A stretch of 64,000 nucleotides of DNA from Proteles cristata cristata (GCA_017311185.1 JAESUZ010001723.1:1116001-1180000); one strand, 5' to 3'; numbered from the stretch's first letter, positions 51,601 through 57,793 are shown. Made by a program: numbers and translations. The notes: generated from the sequence alone by a model not told the origin.

Positions 51601-54600
51601 CTAGAGAAAGCAGCTGAGGCAGGAAGTAGGGAAGGGTCTCTGGTATGGACTGTAAGTGAGAGACTGGGCAAAAACAGCAGCTACAAGTTAATGGAGAGCA
51701 TTTAGAGTTCTTTTAGATAATCAAGTGAGTAGAGCCAGAAAGATTTCAGGCCAGGTTTGTGGTAAAAGGGTTATAAATAAGGAAAATGAGAAAGAGACCT
51801 AAGGAAGGAAGAGGAAGCAGCACAAAGCACAGGGTGTATTTCTAATTATTGTTTTACTTTCTAGGAAGAAAAACAAGTCAGAAAATAGGATTTAAAACTT
51901 AGTTTCTAAAAGGTAGTAAACCTGATGTATCTACTTTAAAAAAAGAAGCTAACTGAAAAAAGAAAAAGAAAAAGAACTCTAGTCCTACTCATCTAATTAT
52001 ATTTTGAGAAATGGTCTTAGAGACATACTGGTAGAAATCAAGGTGAAGCAAGACCTTCTTCCCAGATTCCTACTTAGGTAGTATTTATGAATTACAGGAA
52101 GTCATACCTTAACAATTTCTTCTCCACTGACATGCCGCAGCCGCCCTAGTATGTCCATGATCCGGTCTGGGAAAGCCTTCCATTTCAGCAGAGCAAGGAG
52201 GTCCACTACAAAGCAAGCCCCAAAGATAGGGAACACTGGCTATGCCAAGGACACGTAAAAAGCCCAGACTCTCCCTACCAAGGACAGGTGGAATCTGGAG
52301 GAAGAGAAGTAGCTGCAAACATTACAACAGCCTCTTTAGTGCTGACATCAAGGCCAAAGATACATCTGTGAAATCTGAAACTCTGGGGCTAATAAAATCA
52401 TGAGAAACCTTACAGGCTGCTATTACCAAGTGGTTTCTTCAACTTCAGATGAAACTAATGCCTTCATTGTGGCATGAAACAGCAGTTGATTTCTGTCTCC
52501 CTTAGCATGCATCAGCAACATGGAAACAGTCACTGATGACAGGGAAGGCAGCACCCTGCAAGTACCATCACCTACCATTCTGGGTGAGTTTGGTGGAGGA
52601 GAGCTGAGTGGAAATGAAGAAAGACTCTTTGGTGCTGCGCTGGAAGATGAGGCTGGAGGGGATGTTAGGGCAGCCATTGTAGTCCTCTTTGCAGCAGGGC
52701 AAGCCCAGGTACAGAGCATGGTTGTTAAATGTGCTATTCTCATCACACTGTAGGCAAAGGTAGATAACACAGAATGTTTCCTGAACCATGTCATGTGCAA
52801 AGCTCAGGTTACAGGTTTTTTGATGTTGATGTTTGCTTTCCTCTTCCTGAGGCCAGATCTTGGGCCTCAGGTCCTCTTAGAAGAGTGGTTTCTGTTCAGA
52901 AACTCCCCAGAATGGCTCACATACCTTTTAAAGAGAACATGATGGGGCAGGTGGCCTCCATGTGCTGTGGAGGCAACTTTGGGTGGCAACTGTGCTGTGA
53001 TAGCTGACAAAACCGTGATCTCAAATGGCAGGTCTCTGAATGCACTAGTCAATGGCACGAAGGAGCTGGTAGTAGGCTTCCATTACTTGTGGAGTGCGAG
53101 GTGGGGGACAAAGGACCTGCTGGCATTACTTGTGGGAGGAAGGCCACTATAGTTACAAGTCAAAAGCTTGCTCACAGCTGTCCTGCTGTCATCTGCCAGC
53201 ATACTACCTTGGATCTTTTGGCCTGCCTACTGAAAGTCGCCTGACTCAGAACCATATGTGAGAGTGGCCTCAGGAGTGTGAGGGCTGAGGTGAGAGACAG
53301 CCAGCCTCCATACCTTGTACACATAGAGCTCATGGATGTCATCTGAGAGAGTGGTGCCATCATCCCGCATCAGGGGTGAGAATGCAAAGCCAAAGAGTTT
53401 CTTTTCCCCTTTGTCCTTTGCTGCAACCAGAGCTAAGTGTTAGTTGTTTTTGACCCCCGCTGTGCATTTTAACAGAAATTCCCCTTGTGCTTATCACTTA
53501 CATTCTTTACTTCTTTGTCCCTTCCTTTCATTAATTAGGTAGCTACCTGACTGCAGGAATGATGAGAAATGTACTAGACTGAATTTCCACTTATATCCCA
53601 AGATACACAGGCTAACTAGACCCAAAGAGAAACTAGACTGGTAGTCTTGAGAATCCAGAGGCCCTTTAAAGAACAGTTTAATATATACACAGGAAACATC
53701 CAAAGGAGGATGACACTGGTAATTATCCAGTGTCTGGACGAGACACAAGGAAGGATGAGTACCAGACCTTTTTTGGCTTTGAGTCATTGTATAAAGAACA
53801 GCCTCTCTTGACACCCCATCTCTGAGTACCCATTTATTCAGAACTCCTCATTTTATTGCCCCAACCATAAGAACCCTCTTAATTCCCTTTCTGAGAAAAG
53901 AGCTCTGAGACAACAGAACATTCATATCCTCTAAGGAATGTGGAGAGAAGTTTCACTTACTGGAACAATGTCTGAACTCGAAGCGCAGGTGGGAGCCCCG
54001 GAACCGGTCAATGGGGATGGGCAATTTGATAATTTCTCCCCAGCGAGGACTATTACTGTGGTAGAGGACAAAGGAGTGGTAGGAACTCCTATTTGGCTCT
54101 CCTGAACCCAAGCTTATACAATCCTGGAAGAGAGAAGCAAAATAAAGTATGATCTTCCTGGAGGAAGCCCCTGGGTTTCCCTATGTCACTAGGACACGTT
54201 CTCTTTTGTGCAAGTCTTATTTTCTCACTGGGCCAAATCTACAAGATGAGAAAATTCATTTGACTTAAACTCAGTACTTTTGGAAACAACTGTGTAAATG
54301 ACATAAAGAATCAGCAGTCAAATGACATAAGGAATCAACAGTCAACAATGCGCTTTTTCCATGGGGCAGAAGTAACCATACACACTGTTCAATAAACTAG
54401 AGGGAAACTGAACAGTGTATCTGAATGACTAACATAGGCTCTTCATCCTCTTTACTAAAGGAAACAACAAACTCCACAGAAGTCAACTGTATATGGCACT
54501 TTACCTAGTTAGAAAACTAATTAATATATAAAGTGGAGAGAGTCTGTTTTCTAATCTTCCTTACCACAATGTTGCACTGGCATTTTAGGTTGCCCTTGGC

Positions 54601-55785
54601 TGAATGCCTTTGGCTATAGACAAGGCAGACCAGATTTAACTTGACCCTTATTTCCAAATATTGCCATGAAGATGTAGTCCTAACTTCCTGGAAGACAGGA
54701 AGTTGTAGGCAATATAATCAGGAGAAGCTCCCTATCTGCATAAGGGTAGTCTGAGCAGCTAACAGCTCTGATGGCCTTGGCATTATCCATGCAAACAATG
54801 GACACGCCTTAGTCTTTGAGGTGAGTTTTTTAAAATGAAACACAAATCGGTGCCTCTACCACCAATTAAACCATCTCCTCCATTTATTTCTAGCGTTGGG
54901 AGATGATTTTGACTAATTTTACCTATTTCCTTCTGTAAAATGTAGATAACCATTCCTGTTCTGCCTACTTCACAAGGCTATTGTCAACATACAGGAACAA
55001 GGTCTATATAAGAATGACTTGCCTTCTGTCAAGTGCTATGCAAATGATGCCTTGTTATTTGTCTTGATATGACATGACTTCACCATGACATGACTGAGGG
55101 AAACAGTGACATACTGACAATGGAAAAACAGCACTCCAGGTCTTCACTTTGAATGAAGAGTGACAGAAGATATATTTGCATCCTTGTACTGGCATTGGCT
55201 GGAAATAATCTTTTAGAACCTGAGTCTGTTGTTCCTTGTCACAAAACCTGGTACCAGCAAGTGAGTGCCTAGGCCCCACCCTTGACCAAAGAGCAACTTT
55301 TTATTACCTTTATTAGCTTAAGGAACAGGAAGAGTAGGACCTAATAACAGTTACCAAAAGTAGGCAGCTTGATGCTAGACAGAATTGAAGAAAAAGTAAC
55401 ATGTAGGACACAACTAGAGGGAATAGGTCTAAATTGGAGCAGGAAGGATTGAGGTCAGACTGGGAAGAATTTCTAAAAAGGTTTTGTGACACGAAGTCAT
55501 TATCAAAGCATGCTGCAGGGTTTCCTTGAAGAAAAGGCAGAGAATGCATACGCGATGATCTGAGCAGTCTGCCTAAGAATGGGTCTCTGAATAAAGTCCA
55601 TAGACTGATTAGAATTATTATAGGATTAGCCTCCTTTCCAAACTGACTGGCAAGTCTTACCTTCAGTATTTCTCCATCTGCATAAAGCACATACATGGTC
55701 ACTTCAATATTCTTTTGTACGCTCTTTCCCCCTCTCTCGAAATCCCCCTTCTCCAAGGTTAGGTACAGGTCATTGCGGATATCGC
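9189..55785 (-). CDS. DOCK3: DOCK3, internal part (18 exons, partial at both ends)
   Basis: DOCK3 (MOCA, presenilin-binding protein) is a DOCK-B family atypical guanine nucleotide exchange factor for Rac. It works with ELMO in the cytoplasm and at the membrane of neurons, in axon outgrowth and cell adhesion (known of the family). Seen here: 18 minus-strand exons with GT-AG borders and matching phases, joined into about 716 codons without a stop. The order is most of DHR-1/C2 (e1 to e4), then helical armadillo-like repeats (e5 to e18). DOCK3 rather than DOCK4 is chosen because peptides such as [37 protein letters not shown] and [19 protein letters not shown] fit DOCK3; DOCK4 differs at most of these positions. 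The start codon, SH3 domain, catalytic DHR-2 and proline-rich tail are outside the window. All introns are GT-AG with no U12-type donor. No promoter is visible. Paralog choice rests on recalled sequences, not a search. Confidence 0.96.
9571..9864 (-). mobile_element. Young L1 3' end with 5' inversion and 3' transduction
   Basis: In minus orientation: 3' UTR (about 9632-9844), an extra 46-nt segment (9585-9631) with AATAAA-type signals before the poly(A) at 9571-9584, and a 20-nt 5' piece at 9845-9864 that is in the opposite orientation (gtcaggcagagaagaacaaa, a plus-sense L1 piece). Perfect 15-nt TSD, ataaattgcctttct, at 9556-9570 and 9865-9879. Confidence 0.9.
9880..10616. other. DOCK3 intron e17/e18, no recognised element
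   Basis: Unique intron sequence, moderately GC-rich. A 104-codon minus open frame (9996-10310) lacks splice sites and known similarity and is taken as chance. Confidence 0.55.
10617..10697. repeat. (CA)n microsatellite with (CT)n interruption
   Basis: Compound dinucleotide repeat: CA runs broken by a CTCTCTCT block and a few point changes. Confidence 0.95.
10891..12440 (+). mobile_element. Young L1, ORF2 C-terminal part, 5' inversion and 3' transduction
   Basis: Covers ORF2 from the [24 protein letters not shown] region to the end and the 3' UTR (poly(A) at 12278-12293). Frame breaks near 11207 and 11529 and at other points make it dead. The first bases (about 10892-10907, ccatactgtcttgatg) are the reverse complement of the L1 sequence that should lie just upstream, i.e. 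a short 5' inversion. After the poly(A), 147 nt of non-L1 sequence carry AATAAA (12417-12422) and a second A-run (12441-12448), consistent with a 3' transduction. Outer TSD aaaacctata at 10881-10890 and 12854-12863. Confidence 0.82.
12449..12826 (+). mobile_element. Second L1 3' end nested in the first one's tail
   Basis: ORF2 end ([20 protein letters not shown]) plus 3' UTR ending CAACAAACTATTT. It is bordered by ggaaaaaaaagaat (12439-12452) and ggaaaaaaagaat (12826-12838), which look like a TSD made in the A-rich tail of the preceding L1. Confidence 0.75.
12864..13437. other. DOCK3 intron, no recognised element
   Basis: Unique intron sequence; no exon or repeat recognised. Confidence 0.5.
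13452..13574 (+). mobile_element. Short L1 3' end
   Basis: Terminal 3' UTR only (GATGAGCACTGAGTAATGTA to a TTAAAATAAAAAACTTAAA tail). TSD gatctatgcttctg at 13438-13451 and 13575-13588. Confidence 0.88.
13936..13994 (-). CDS. DOCK3: DOCK3 exon e17
   Basis: 59 nt, the smallest exon here, phase 2 in, phase 1 out. It completes Lys, then reads [19 protein letters not shown] plus the first base of Gly. YGDMRV...E.FSMWQNLG is strongly conserved in DOCK3 and DOCK4. The acceptor is TTCCAG and the donor TGG|GTAGGT. Confidence 0.94.
14258..14358 (-). CDS. DOCK3: DOCK3 exon e16
   Basis: 101 nt, phase 0 in, phase 2 out. It reads [20 protein letters not shown], then [13 protein letters not shown] plus AA of a split Lys codon. 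The acceptor is CTCTCTAG and the donor TAA|GTAAGA. Confidence 0.95.
14887..14962 (-). CDS. DOCK3: DOCK3 exon e15
   Basis: 76 nt. The first base completes Asn, followed by [20 protein letters not shown] and DFDFK in phase 0. The acceptor is CTTACTACAG and the donor AAG|GTAGGA. It matches DOCK4 IITTVLYLSDALRKNFLNENFDYK. Confidence 0.95.
14963..16739. other. DOCK3 intron e14/e15, no recognised element
   Basis: Mostly unique intron sequence. No SINE or young L1 was seen. Small open frames here are short, lack coding similarity and are taken as chance. Confidence 0.5.
16740..16834 (-). CDS. DOCK3: DOCK3 exon e14
   Basis: 95 nt, phase 0 in, phase 2 out. It reads [20 protein letters not shown] then [11 protein letters not shown] plus AA of a split Asn codon. 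The FP.DW.VMR motif is conserved across DOCK-A/B proteins. The acceptor is CTGGATCAG and the donor CAA|GTGAGT. Confidence 0.95.
16835..18234. other. DOCK3 intron e13/e14, first part
   Basis: Unique-looking intron sequence without a recognised exon or repeat. Confidence 0.45.
19769..19975 (+). mobile_element. SINEC, older divergent copy
   Basis: Head GGGTGCATGGGTGGCTCAG with an internal deletion, CT-rich body and AAATAAATACA tail, inserted in the ancient L1. Confidence 0.83.
20139..20360 (+). mobile_element. SINEC with (AAAAT)n tail
   Basis: Head GGGGTGCCTGGGTGGCTC, divergent middle, and a tail of repeated AAAAT units (20328-20359), inserted in ancient L1 ORF2. Confidence 0.88.
21381..21606 (-). 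mobile_element. SINEC
   Basis: Reverse-complement SINE with a long (GA)n stretch and a head ending CCACCCAGGTGCCCC, nested in ancient L1. Confidence 0.9.
22962..23165 (+). mobile_element. Young SINEC
   Basis: Near-consensus element of the GCTTAGTCGGTTAAGCGTCC / GACTGCCAGC / CCTAGAA type. Perfect 17-nt TSD aaaaatttggtagaatg at 22945-22961 and 23166-23182. Confidence 0.93.
23276..23362 (+). mobile_element. Ancient L1 3' terminus
   Basis: Matches old L1 3' ends: AAATTTTATGGTATGCAAAT, then ATATCTCGATAATGCTGTCA and a short A-run. Confidence 0.6.
23363..24555. other. DOCK3 intron e13/e14, middle part
   Basis: No exon recognised. It contains a short direct repeat (ctatattggaagaaa, twice near 24512-24551). 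Confidence 0.45.
24560..24650. repeat. (TG)n, GCGCGC and (GA)n compound repeat
   Basis: About 20 TG units (24560-24601), then a GC-alternating block with GCGCGCGTGTGT, then (GA)n. The alternating purine-pyrimidine pattern favours Z-DNA. Confidence 0.92.
24930..24990 (+). repeat. MIR-type 3' end (probable)
   Basis: Resembles the MIR 3' end, with AGTGCTTGCACATAGCAGGC followed by TTTCAATAAATGAATGA. Confidence 0.5.
25000..26138. other. DOCK3 intron e13/e14, last part
   Basis: Unique intron with one (ATT)n microsatellite (25709-25756). No exon seen. Confidence 0.5.
25709..25756. repeat. (ATT)n microsatellite
   Basis: About 48 nt of ATT units with three interruptions. Confidence 0.9.
26139..26237 (-). 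CDS. DOCK3: DOCK3 exon e13
   Basis: 99 nt, 33 codons, phase 0 at both ends. It reads [20 protein letters not shown] then [13 protein letters not shown], a helical segment almost the same as DOCK4 [14 protein letters not shown]. The acceptor is GGTCTCCAG and the donor AAG|GTAGGC. The next intron is the largest in the window, about 9.3 kb. Confidence 0.95.
26238..28149. other. DOCK3 intron e12/e13
   Basis: Mostly unique. Weak MIR-like pieces lie at about 27050-27125 and 27240-27295 (a CCTCAGTTTTAT motif and a GTGCATAAAGCAGGGTTAGG motif). Open frames such as 27296-27658 have no recognised similarity. Confidence 0.45.
28150..28296 (-). CDS. DOCK3: DOCK3 exon e12 (two possible donors)
   Basis: 147 nt in the long form, 49 codons, phase 0 at both ends. 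It reads [35 protein letters not shown], then [14 protein letters not shown]. The long form ends ACT|GTTAGT at 28150 and fits human DOCK3 as I recall it. A better-scoring donor, GCG|GTAAGA, lies inside the exon at 28192. Its use would give a 105-nt, 35-codon exon, also in frame, without the 14 residues that contain CPQC. The acceptor is GCTCCAG. DOCK4 also has extra residues at this point. Confidence 0.93.
28297..30933. other. DOCK3 intron e11/e12
   Basis: Mostly unique. About 29125-29275 looks like an old L2/MIR-class fragment (CAGTTACCATATGCCACTCA, then GAACAAGAAAGATATTATCT and CTCATGGAGCTTAAATTCTA). Nothing else recognised. Confidence 0.45.
30934..31061 (-). CDS. DOCK3: DOCK3 exon e11
   Basis: 128 nt, phase 1 in (completes Glu), phase 0 out. 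It reads [20 protein letters not shown], then [20 protein letters not shown] and SSL. The acceptor is TTTCTCTCTCAG and the donor CTG|GTAGTG. DOCK4 has [21 protein letters not shown] at the same place. Confidence 0.95.
31731..31953 (+). mobile_element. SINEC, older subtype
   Basis: Head GGGGGCATCTGGGTGGCTC, body with GCTTGGGATTCTCTCTC, (TC)n and AAATAAATAAATAAAC tail. Imperfect TSD around gaaccctgtc (31721-31730) and gaaaccctgtc (31955-31965). Confidence 0.9.
31990..32150 (+). repeat. MIR fragment
   Basis: Resembles the MIR body (AAGACCTCAGGCAGGTTGGT, then TTCCTATCTGTACAATGAGG and GTAGTGAGAAGACAAAGTGA). Borders are approximate. Confidence 0.6.
32151..33921. other. DOCK3 intron e10/e11, unique part
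   Basis: No exon or repeat recognised with confidence. Confidence 0.5.
33922..34114 (-). CDS. DOCK3: DOCK3 exon e10
   Basis: 193 nt, phase 0 in, phase 1 out; the largest exon in the window. It reads [40 protein letters not shown], then [20 protein letters not shown] and FSFS. The acceptor is CTTCTTCAG and the donor CAG|GTAAGT. DOCK4 has clearly different residues here (ILHVDDSLQAIKLQ), which supports DOCK3. Confidence 0.96.
34298..34519 (+). mobile_element. SINEC
   Basis: Complete element with TSD agaacagg(a/g)aggagta at 34282-34297 and 34520-34535, one mismatch. It sits 183 nt from exon e10, upstream of its acceptor in the transcript. Confidence 0.93.
35195..35445 (+). repeat. MIR element
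   Basis: Near full-length MIR order: CAGTAGTATAGGAGAAAGAG, GAGTTCAAATCTCAACTTTA, TCTTGGGTAAGTTACTGCCT, TCTATAAAATAAAGATGATG, then a GTGTCTGGCACATCATTGGC end. Confidence 0.85.
35446..36454. other. DOCK3 intron e9/e10, unique part
   Basis: No recognised exon or repeat. Confidence 0.5.
36472..36703 (-). mobile_element. SINEC, older subtype
   Basis: Reverse-complement SINE with head ending CCACCCAGGCACCCC. Perfect 17-nt TSD cagactattctaatctt at 36455-36471 and 36704-36720. Confidence 0.93.
37036..37255 (-). mobile_element. Young SINEC
   Basis: Reverse complement, CCTAGAA-type subfamily. Perfect 16-nt TSD ccacactgatatttct at 37020-37035 and 37256-37271. Confidence 0.93.
37295..37516 (-). mobile_element. 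SINEC
   Basis: Reverse complement with a long (GA)n block and head ending CTACCCAGGTGCCCC. Imperfect TSD around atcttaat. Confidence 0.87.
37740..38651 (-). mobile_element. L1 with twin-priming 5' inversion
   Basis: Minus-strand L1 3' part (about 37757-38389: 3' UTR and ORF2 end) joined to a plus-strand ORF2 piece (38390-38651). Both pieces stop at the same L1 position, ctacactgttggtggga, which is present in each. TSD taaagagggcttc at 37727-37739 and 38652-38664. Confidence 0.9.
38667..38853 (+). mobile_element. SINEC, older divergent copy
   Basis: Divergent head GGGTGACTGGATGGCTCAGC, body GCTTGGGATTCCATCTCTCC, AATAAATAAAAAAA tail. It is flanked by versions of the same gagggcttctga target used by the neighbouring L1. 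Confidence 0.83.
39113..39283 (-). CDS. DOCK3: DOCK3 exon e9
   Basis: 171 nt, 57 codons, phase 0 at both ends. It reads [40 protein letters not shown], then [17 protein letters not shown]. The acceptor TTTTACTCCAG is good. The donor CAG|GTCTGT departs from consensus at intron positions 3 and 4 and probably depends on the CAG before it. The phase makes in-frame skipping possible. Confidence 0.95.
39284..41569. other. DOCK3 intron e8/e9, first part
   Basis: Unique intron. It contains a possible cryptic exon at 40300-40347 (see findings). Confidence 0.5.
41570..42130 (+). repeat. L2 (LINE2) 3' end
   Basis: Matches the L2 3' order: TTTATTTCCTTGATAGTACT, TTTATTTATTGTCTGTCTTT, CTGAATCCCCAGTGGCTACT, GTGTCTGACACATGGCAGGT, ending in (TGAA)n. 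Confidence 0.8.
42131..43531. other. DOCK3 intron e8/e9, last part
   Basis: Unique intron with no recognised exon or repeat. Confidence 0.5.
43532..43613 (-). CDS. DOCK3: DOCK3 exon e8
   Basis: 82 nt. The first base completes Lys, followed by [20 protein letters not shown] and HIQEAMR, ending in phase 0. The acceptor is TTTCCCAG and the donor AGG|GTAATG. It is an amphipathic helical stretch matching DOCK4 DLIKVLKWYVD. Confidence 0.94.
44095..44580 (+). repeat. MIR element split by a SINE
   Basis: MIR body at 44095-44242 (AGCACAGAGGTCAAGTATAG, then CTGTATCCTTGGGCAATTTA) continues after the SINE at 44475-44580 (GTTGTTGTGAATACTAATGA, then AGCACAGTGCCTGCTCTCC). Confidence 0.75.
44243..44474 (+). 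mobile_element. SINEC inside a MIR
   Basis: Complete element with TSD aaaa(c/t)acagagga at 44230-44242 and 44475-44487. Confidence 0.92.
44907..45624 (+). mobile_element. Young L1 3' end
   Basis: ORF2 end ([20 protein letters not shown], then a frameshift near 45175) plus 3' UTR and an AT-rich tail of AAATA units (45549-45624). Perfect 16-nt TSD aaaatgttagctgaaa at 44891-44906 and 45625-45640. Confidence 0.94.
45793..46002 (+). mobile_element. SINEC 1 of 3, older subtype
   Basis: Divergent head GGGGTGACTGGATGGTTCAG, pyrimidine-rich body with (CCCT)n, AAATAAATAAATA tail, directly followed by the next SINE. Confidence 0.85.
46003..46231 (+). mobile_element. SINEC 2 of 3
   Basis: Near-consensus head GGGGCGCCTGGGTGGCTCAG, starting exactly at the A-rich tail of the previous SINE. 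Confidence 0.92.
46243..46455 (+). mobile_element. SINEC 3 of 3
   Basis: Head GGGGCATCTGGGTGGCTCAG. Flanked by copies of the target aaaaa.(t)ggca(a)agg at 46232-46243 and 46456-46471. Confidence 0.9.
47281..47500 (+). mobile_element. SINEC in L1 3' UTR
   Basis: Complete element flanked by aaaatagtta(a/c)aa at 47259-47271 and 47501-47513. Confidence 0.9.
47652..47752 (-). CDS. DOCK3: DOCK3 exon e7
   Basis: 101 nt, phase 0 in, phase 2 out. It reads [20 protein letters not shown], then [13 protein letters not shown] plus AA of a split Lys codon. The [17 protein letters not shown] core is common to DOCK-B proteins. The acceptor is TCCTTCAG and the donor CAA|GTAAGT. Confidence 0.95.
47753..48765. 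other. DOCK3 intron e6/e7, unique part
   Basis: No exon or repeat recognised. Confidence 0.5.
48782..48980 (+). mobile_element. SINEC close to exon e6 donor
   Basis: Element with head GGGTGTTGGGTGGCTCAGTC and AAATAAAT tail. Perfect 16-nt TSD ataaaaacatatgaca at 48766-48781 and 48981-48996. Only 44 nt separate the TSD from the end of exon e6. Confidence 0.92.
49041..49124 (-). CDS. DOCK3: DOCK3 exon e6
   Basis: 84 nt, 28 codons, phase 0 at both ends, so it could be skipped without a frameshift. It reads [20 protein letters not shown] followed by GLLVFQSL, a helical repeat matching DOCK4 FLQDTLDTLFGILDENSQKY. The acceptor is TGTTGCAG and the donor TTG|GTAAGT. A SINE with its TSD lies only about 44 nt into the intron after the donor (48782-48996). 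Confidence 0.95.
49125..49860. other. DOCK3 intron e5/e6, first part
   Basis: Unique intron; no exon or repeat recognised. Confidence 0.5.
49868..50277 (-). mobile_element. L1 3' end, older carnivore type
   Basis: Reverse-complement 3' UTR and the last part of ORF2 (GGCAAAGAGAAAGAATGAAA on the minus strand). Imperfect flanking repeats near 49858 and 50280. Confidence 0.85.
50305..50451 (+). mobile_element. Short L1 3' end
   Basis: L1 3' UTR terminus ending AATTTGACAATAAATTATAT. TSD taaaacaagtct at 50293-50304 and 50452-50463. Opposite in orientation to the L1 just before it. Confidence 0.9.
50753..50949 (+). mobile_element. CAN SINE, older subtype
   Basis: Has GGGTTGAGAGATTGAGCCC and GCATGGAGCCTGCTTAAGAT, the form shared across carnivores rather than the felid young form, plus (CT)n and a short A-tail. 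Confidence 0.88.
50950..52107. other. DOCK3 intron e5/e6, last part
   Basis: Unique intron with no recognised exon or repeat. Confidence 0.5.
52108..52205 (-). CDS. DOCK3: DOCK3 exon e5
   Basis: 98 nt, phase 1 in, phase 0 out. It reads [20 protein letters not shown] and ends GEEIVK, the first helices after DHR-1. The acceptor is TTTGTAG and the donor AAG|GTATGA. Confidence 0.95.
52576..52747 (-). CDS. DOCK3: DOCK3 exon e4 (end of DHR-1)
   Basis: 172 nt, phase 0 in, phase 1 out. It reads [20 protein letters not shown], then a DOCK3-type insert rich in Cys and Pro, then [17 protein letters not shown]. The last motif is the conserved end of DHR-1, also seen in DOCK4 as SFLCSTKLTQN. The acceptor is CCTACAG and the donor ATG|GTAGGT. 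Confidence 0.95.
53314..53420 (-). CDS. DOCK3: DOCK3 exon e3 (DHR-1)
   Basis: 107 nt, phase 1 in, phase 0 out. It reads [20 protein letters not shown] and ends HELYVYK. The KGEKKLFGF motif is shared by DOCK3 and DOCK4 at the same place in DHR-1. The acceptor is GTTGCAG and the donor AAG|GTATGG. The intron to e4 is only 566 nt. Confidence 0.95.
53961..54123 (-). CDS. DOCK3: DOCK3 exon e2 (DHR-1)
   Basis: 163 nt, phase 0 in, phase 1 out. It begins [10 protein letters not shown] and contains [16 protein letters not shown] and [14 protein letters not shown], the C2-like core of DHR-1. The acceptor is TTCCAG and the donor CCA|GTAAGT. The last base (A) starts the Thr codon completed by e3. DOCK4 has an Asn where this copy has Ser in LYHSNSPRW; whether Ser is usual for DOCK3 cannot be checked here. 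Confidence 0.95.
54124..55660. other. DOCK3 intron e1/e2
   Basis: Contains a 24-nt tandem duplication (54296-54343) and a MIR-like fragment at about 54910-55050 (ATTTCCTTCTGTAAAATGTA, then AAGTGCTATGCAAATGATG). Rest unique. Confidence 0.55.
54296..54343. repeat. 24-nt tandem duplication
   Basis: Two copies of aaatgacata(a)ggaatca(a)cagtc, at 54296-54319 and 54320-54343, differing at two positions. Confidence 0.95.
55661..55785 (-). CDS. DOCK3: DOCK3 exon e1 (DHR-1 start)
   Basis: 125 nt, 41 whole codons after 2 nt that complete a Gly codon from the previous exon. It reads [19 protein letters not shown] and continues to DGEILK. The acceptor is a CT-rich tract ending CCCCATAG; the donor is AAG|GTAAGA. 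This is the first beta-strand portion of the DHR-1 (C2-like) domain, which in DOCK proteins binds phosphoinositides and brings the GEF to membranes. The preceding exon was looked for up to 64000 and not found. Confidence 0.95.
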
Positions 55786-57734
55786 CTATGGGGAGAGAAA
55801 TGTCATGTCTTCATGACCGCAGAAGTCACACTGCCCTATTTGTATGGAGGACCAGGCTAGCATTGGGATCCTCTGGGGTTGAGGTGGGTGCTCAGAGCAT
55901 TGCAAGCTTGGTTAATAACGGTGGACATTCTACTGATATCAGTGCAGCAGCACTCAGGGTGGTTAGTCAGGTGCTCTCAAAGTCTAAATTCTAAAGGTGT
56001 TCACCACACCTTGTCCAGGGTGGGAAAAAGTGAGTCAGAGAATCTTCATTTGTATTACAGGTGACTATTCAGTCTCTCTACCCTCCAGGAGAATGGCTGA
56101 AATCTAAGCCTTCCAAAGGGAGAAGACTTTAGAATCAACAGGAGTAACATTTAATTATGTCTACTGCATAACTACTAATCACTCTGCCTTTTCCTCAAAA
56201 AAAAAAAAAAAAAAAAGGTTTCCTTTTTCTTTTATAGGTTTTCTTCTTTCCAACTCACAACCCTTCTGAGTCTGACTAGGGGATATACTACTTTTTCCTT
56301 CTGGAGGCTTAGCTCCAAATCCCATCCCTTGCTGGAGTGCCAGACAAAGGTCACTGGACTGTCATTTTTTTTCCTTCTGTGTTGCAAGTGCTCTGGAAGC
56401 AGATGACTTTCCAGAAGCACAGGTGCTAAAGAATTGGTGACAATCTGTTGTGCTCTTGTTCCTTCCCTGTGCTCTGACTTCTGCACACTTGGCCAATATC
56501 TGCTGCTCGAGACTGGGCAGGAGAAGCCCAAACCACAAGCTGAAATGACCTAAGAAATGACCACATCTGCCTTTTTTAGGGGAATGGGATTGTCTATTCT
56601 TGTAGAAGAGCTCATTTAGGCTGCTTTAAGCTTCTAAGTTTGTAACATGACCAGTTTTATTCATACATTCTAAAGAAGGTTATTTTGACTTTCAAAACAA
56701 CAACAGCAGCAACAATAACAACAGCAACAACAACAATGTAAAGTTCCTTGGGAAAAAGAAGTTCAAAGGAAAAAAATGGTAAAGGAAAACATGTAAGGTC
56801 AAAGTGAAGATGTGCTAGCAGCATGAAGAATTCAACTGAGAGGTGACGGAAAGACTAACTTGCAAAGCAAGTCAATTCAGAACATTCTTTCTACCTCAGT
56901 TCTTAGCAAAACTGATATAGCTAAAAATGTTCATTACCTGGAATCACAATGACATAAACAGATACTGTTTTTGGTATGCAGGTAAGCTTTCTGCTTTGGT
57001 CAGATACATGATGATGGCTCTTTTTCTACACAGGCTACCCTTTTGCTTGTTAAGTGTCTTAGTGTCTCTTATGCATGAAACATGATAGACTAGAACTCTC
57101 ATATATATTGGGCTTTGGAGGTTTTCATGACCAGACTTTCTATTCTTTAAGTGGCCTTACTATACTAGGAGTGCAGCCATGGTTATTTGGTTGCATAATG
57201 AAGTTCTCAATATACTTCAGCATAAGTGGGGGAAGAGCAGTCAATGAGAAGCAATTAATTATTCTCTCACAGCCCAGGGAACTTTCTCTAATGAGTGAAA
57301 AACATCTTGTTCCCCAAATAGCCCTGAGGCTACCATGAAGGGAAAGGAAAATATGTTTTGAAAATCACATACAAATGCAACTGACTGCTGAATAGGTACG
57401 ACAGCCTAGAGGGTGTTTATACTTGCAGTTCACATGGACTTCCCTCCTGGTTTAAGAAAAGCCTCTACTTTGAATTTTCATGAGTCTGGACTTTAATCTG
57501 CCTCCTTTGGACATCTCTGCGTCCAACTCTGGGCCCTCCTAGCATATCATTAAAATAGCACTCAGGTGTGCAGGTAGGGTAGGAAAGGAAAGCAGAAGGG
57601 AAACTTAAATCAGTTTGCTACCATAAGGGCAGAAGCTGAATAAATCATTCCTGAAAGTAAAAGTCAAAATTAAATGGGAACTATAGGCAATTGGTATTAT
57701 AATGGAACAAATAAAAGTTGGTTACACCTTGAAT
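55786..57734. other. DOCK3 intron upstream of e1, first part
   Basis: Unique intron with an A18 run (56198-56215) and a (CAA/CAG)n stretch (56697-56735). No exon seen. Confidence 0.5.
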
Positions 57735-57737
57735 TTT

Positions 57738-57745
57738 TTTTAAAT

Positions 57746-57793
<48 letters not shown>

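Noticed and set aside
52520..52753. Plus-strand open frame of 77 codons antisense to exon e4
   Set aside because: Shadow of the conserved DOCK3 exon, which is supported on the other strand by splice sites and family similarity. The same holds for 33998-34183 and 39117-39329.
9189..55785. DOCK4 as the identity of the gene
   Set aside because: DOCK4 differs at many positions in e1, e4, e10, e12 and e18, whereas the translated exons fit DOCK3 nearly throughout.
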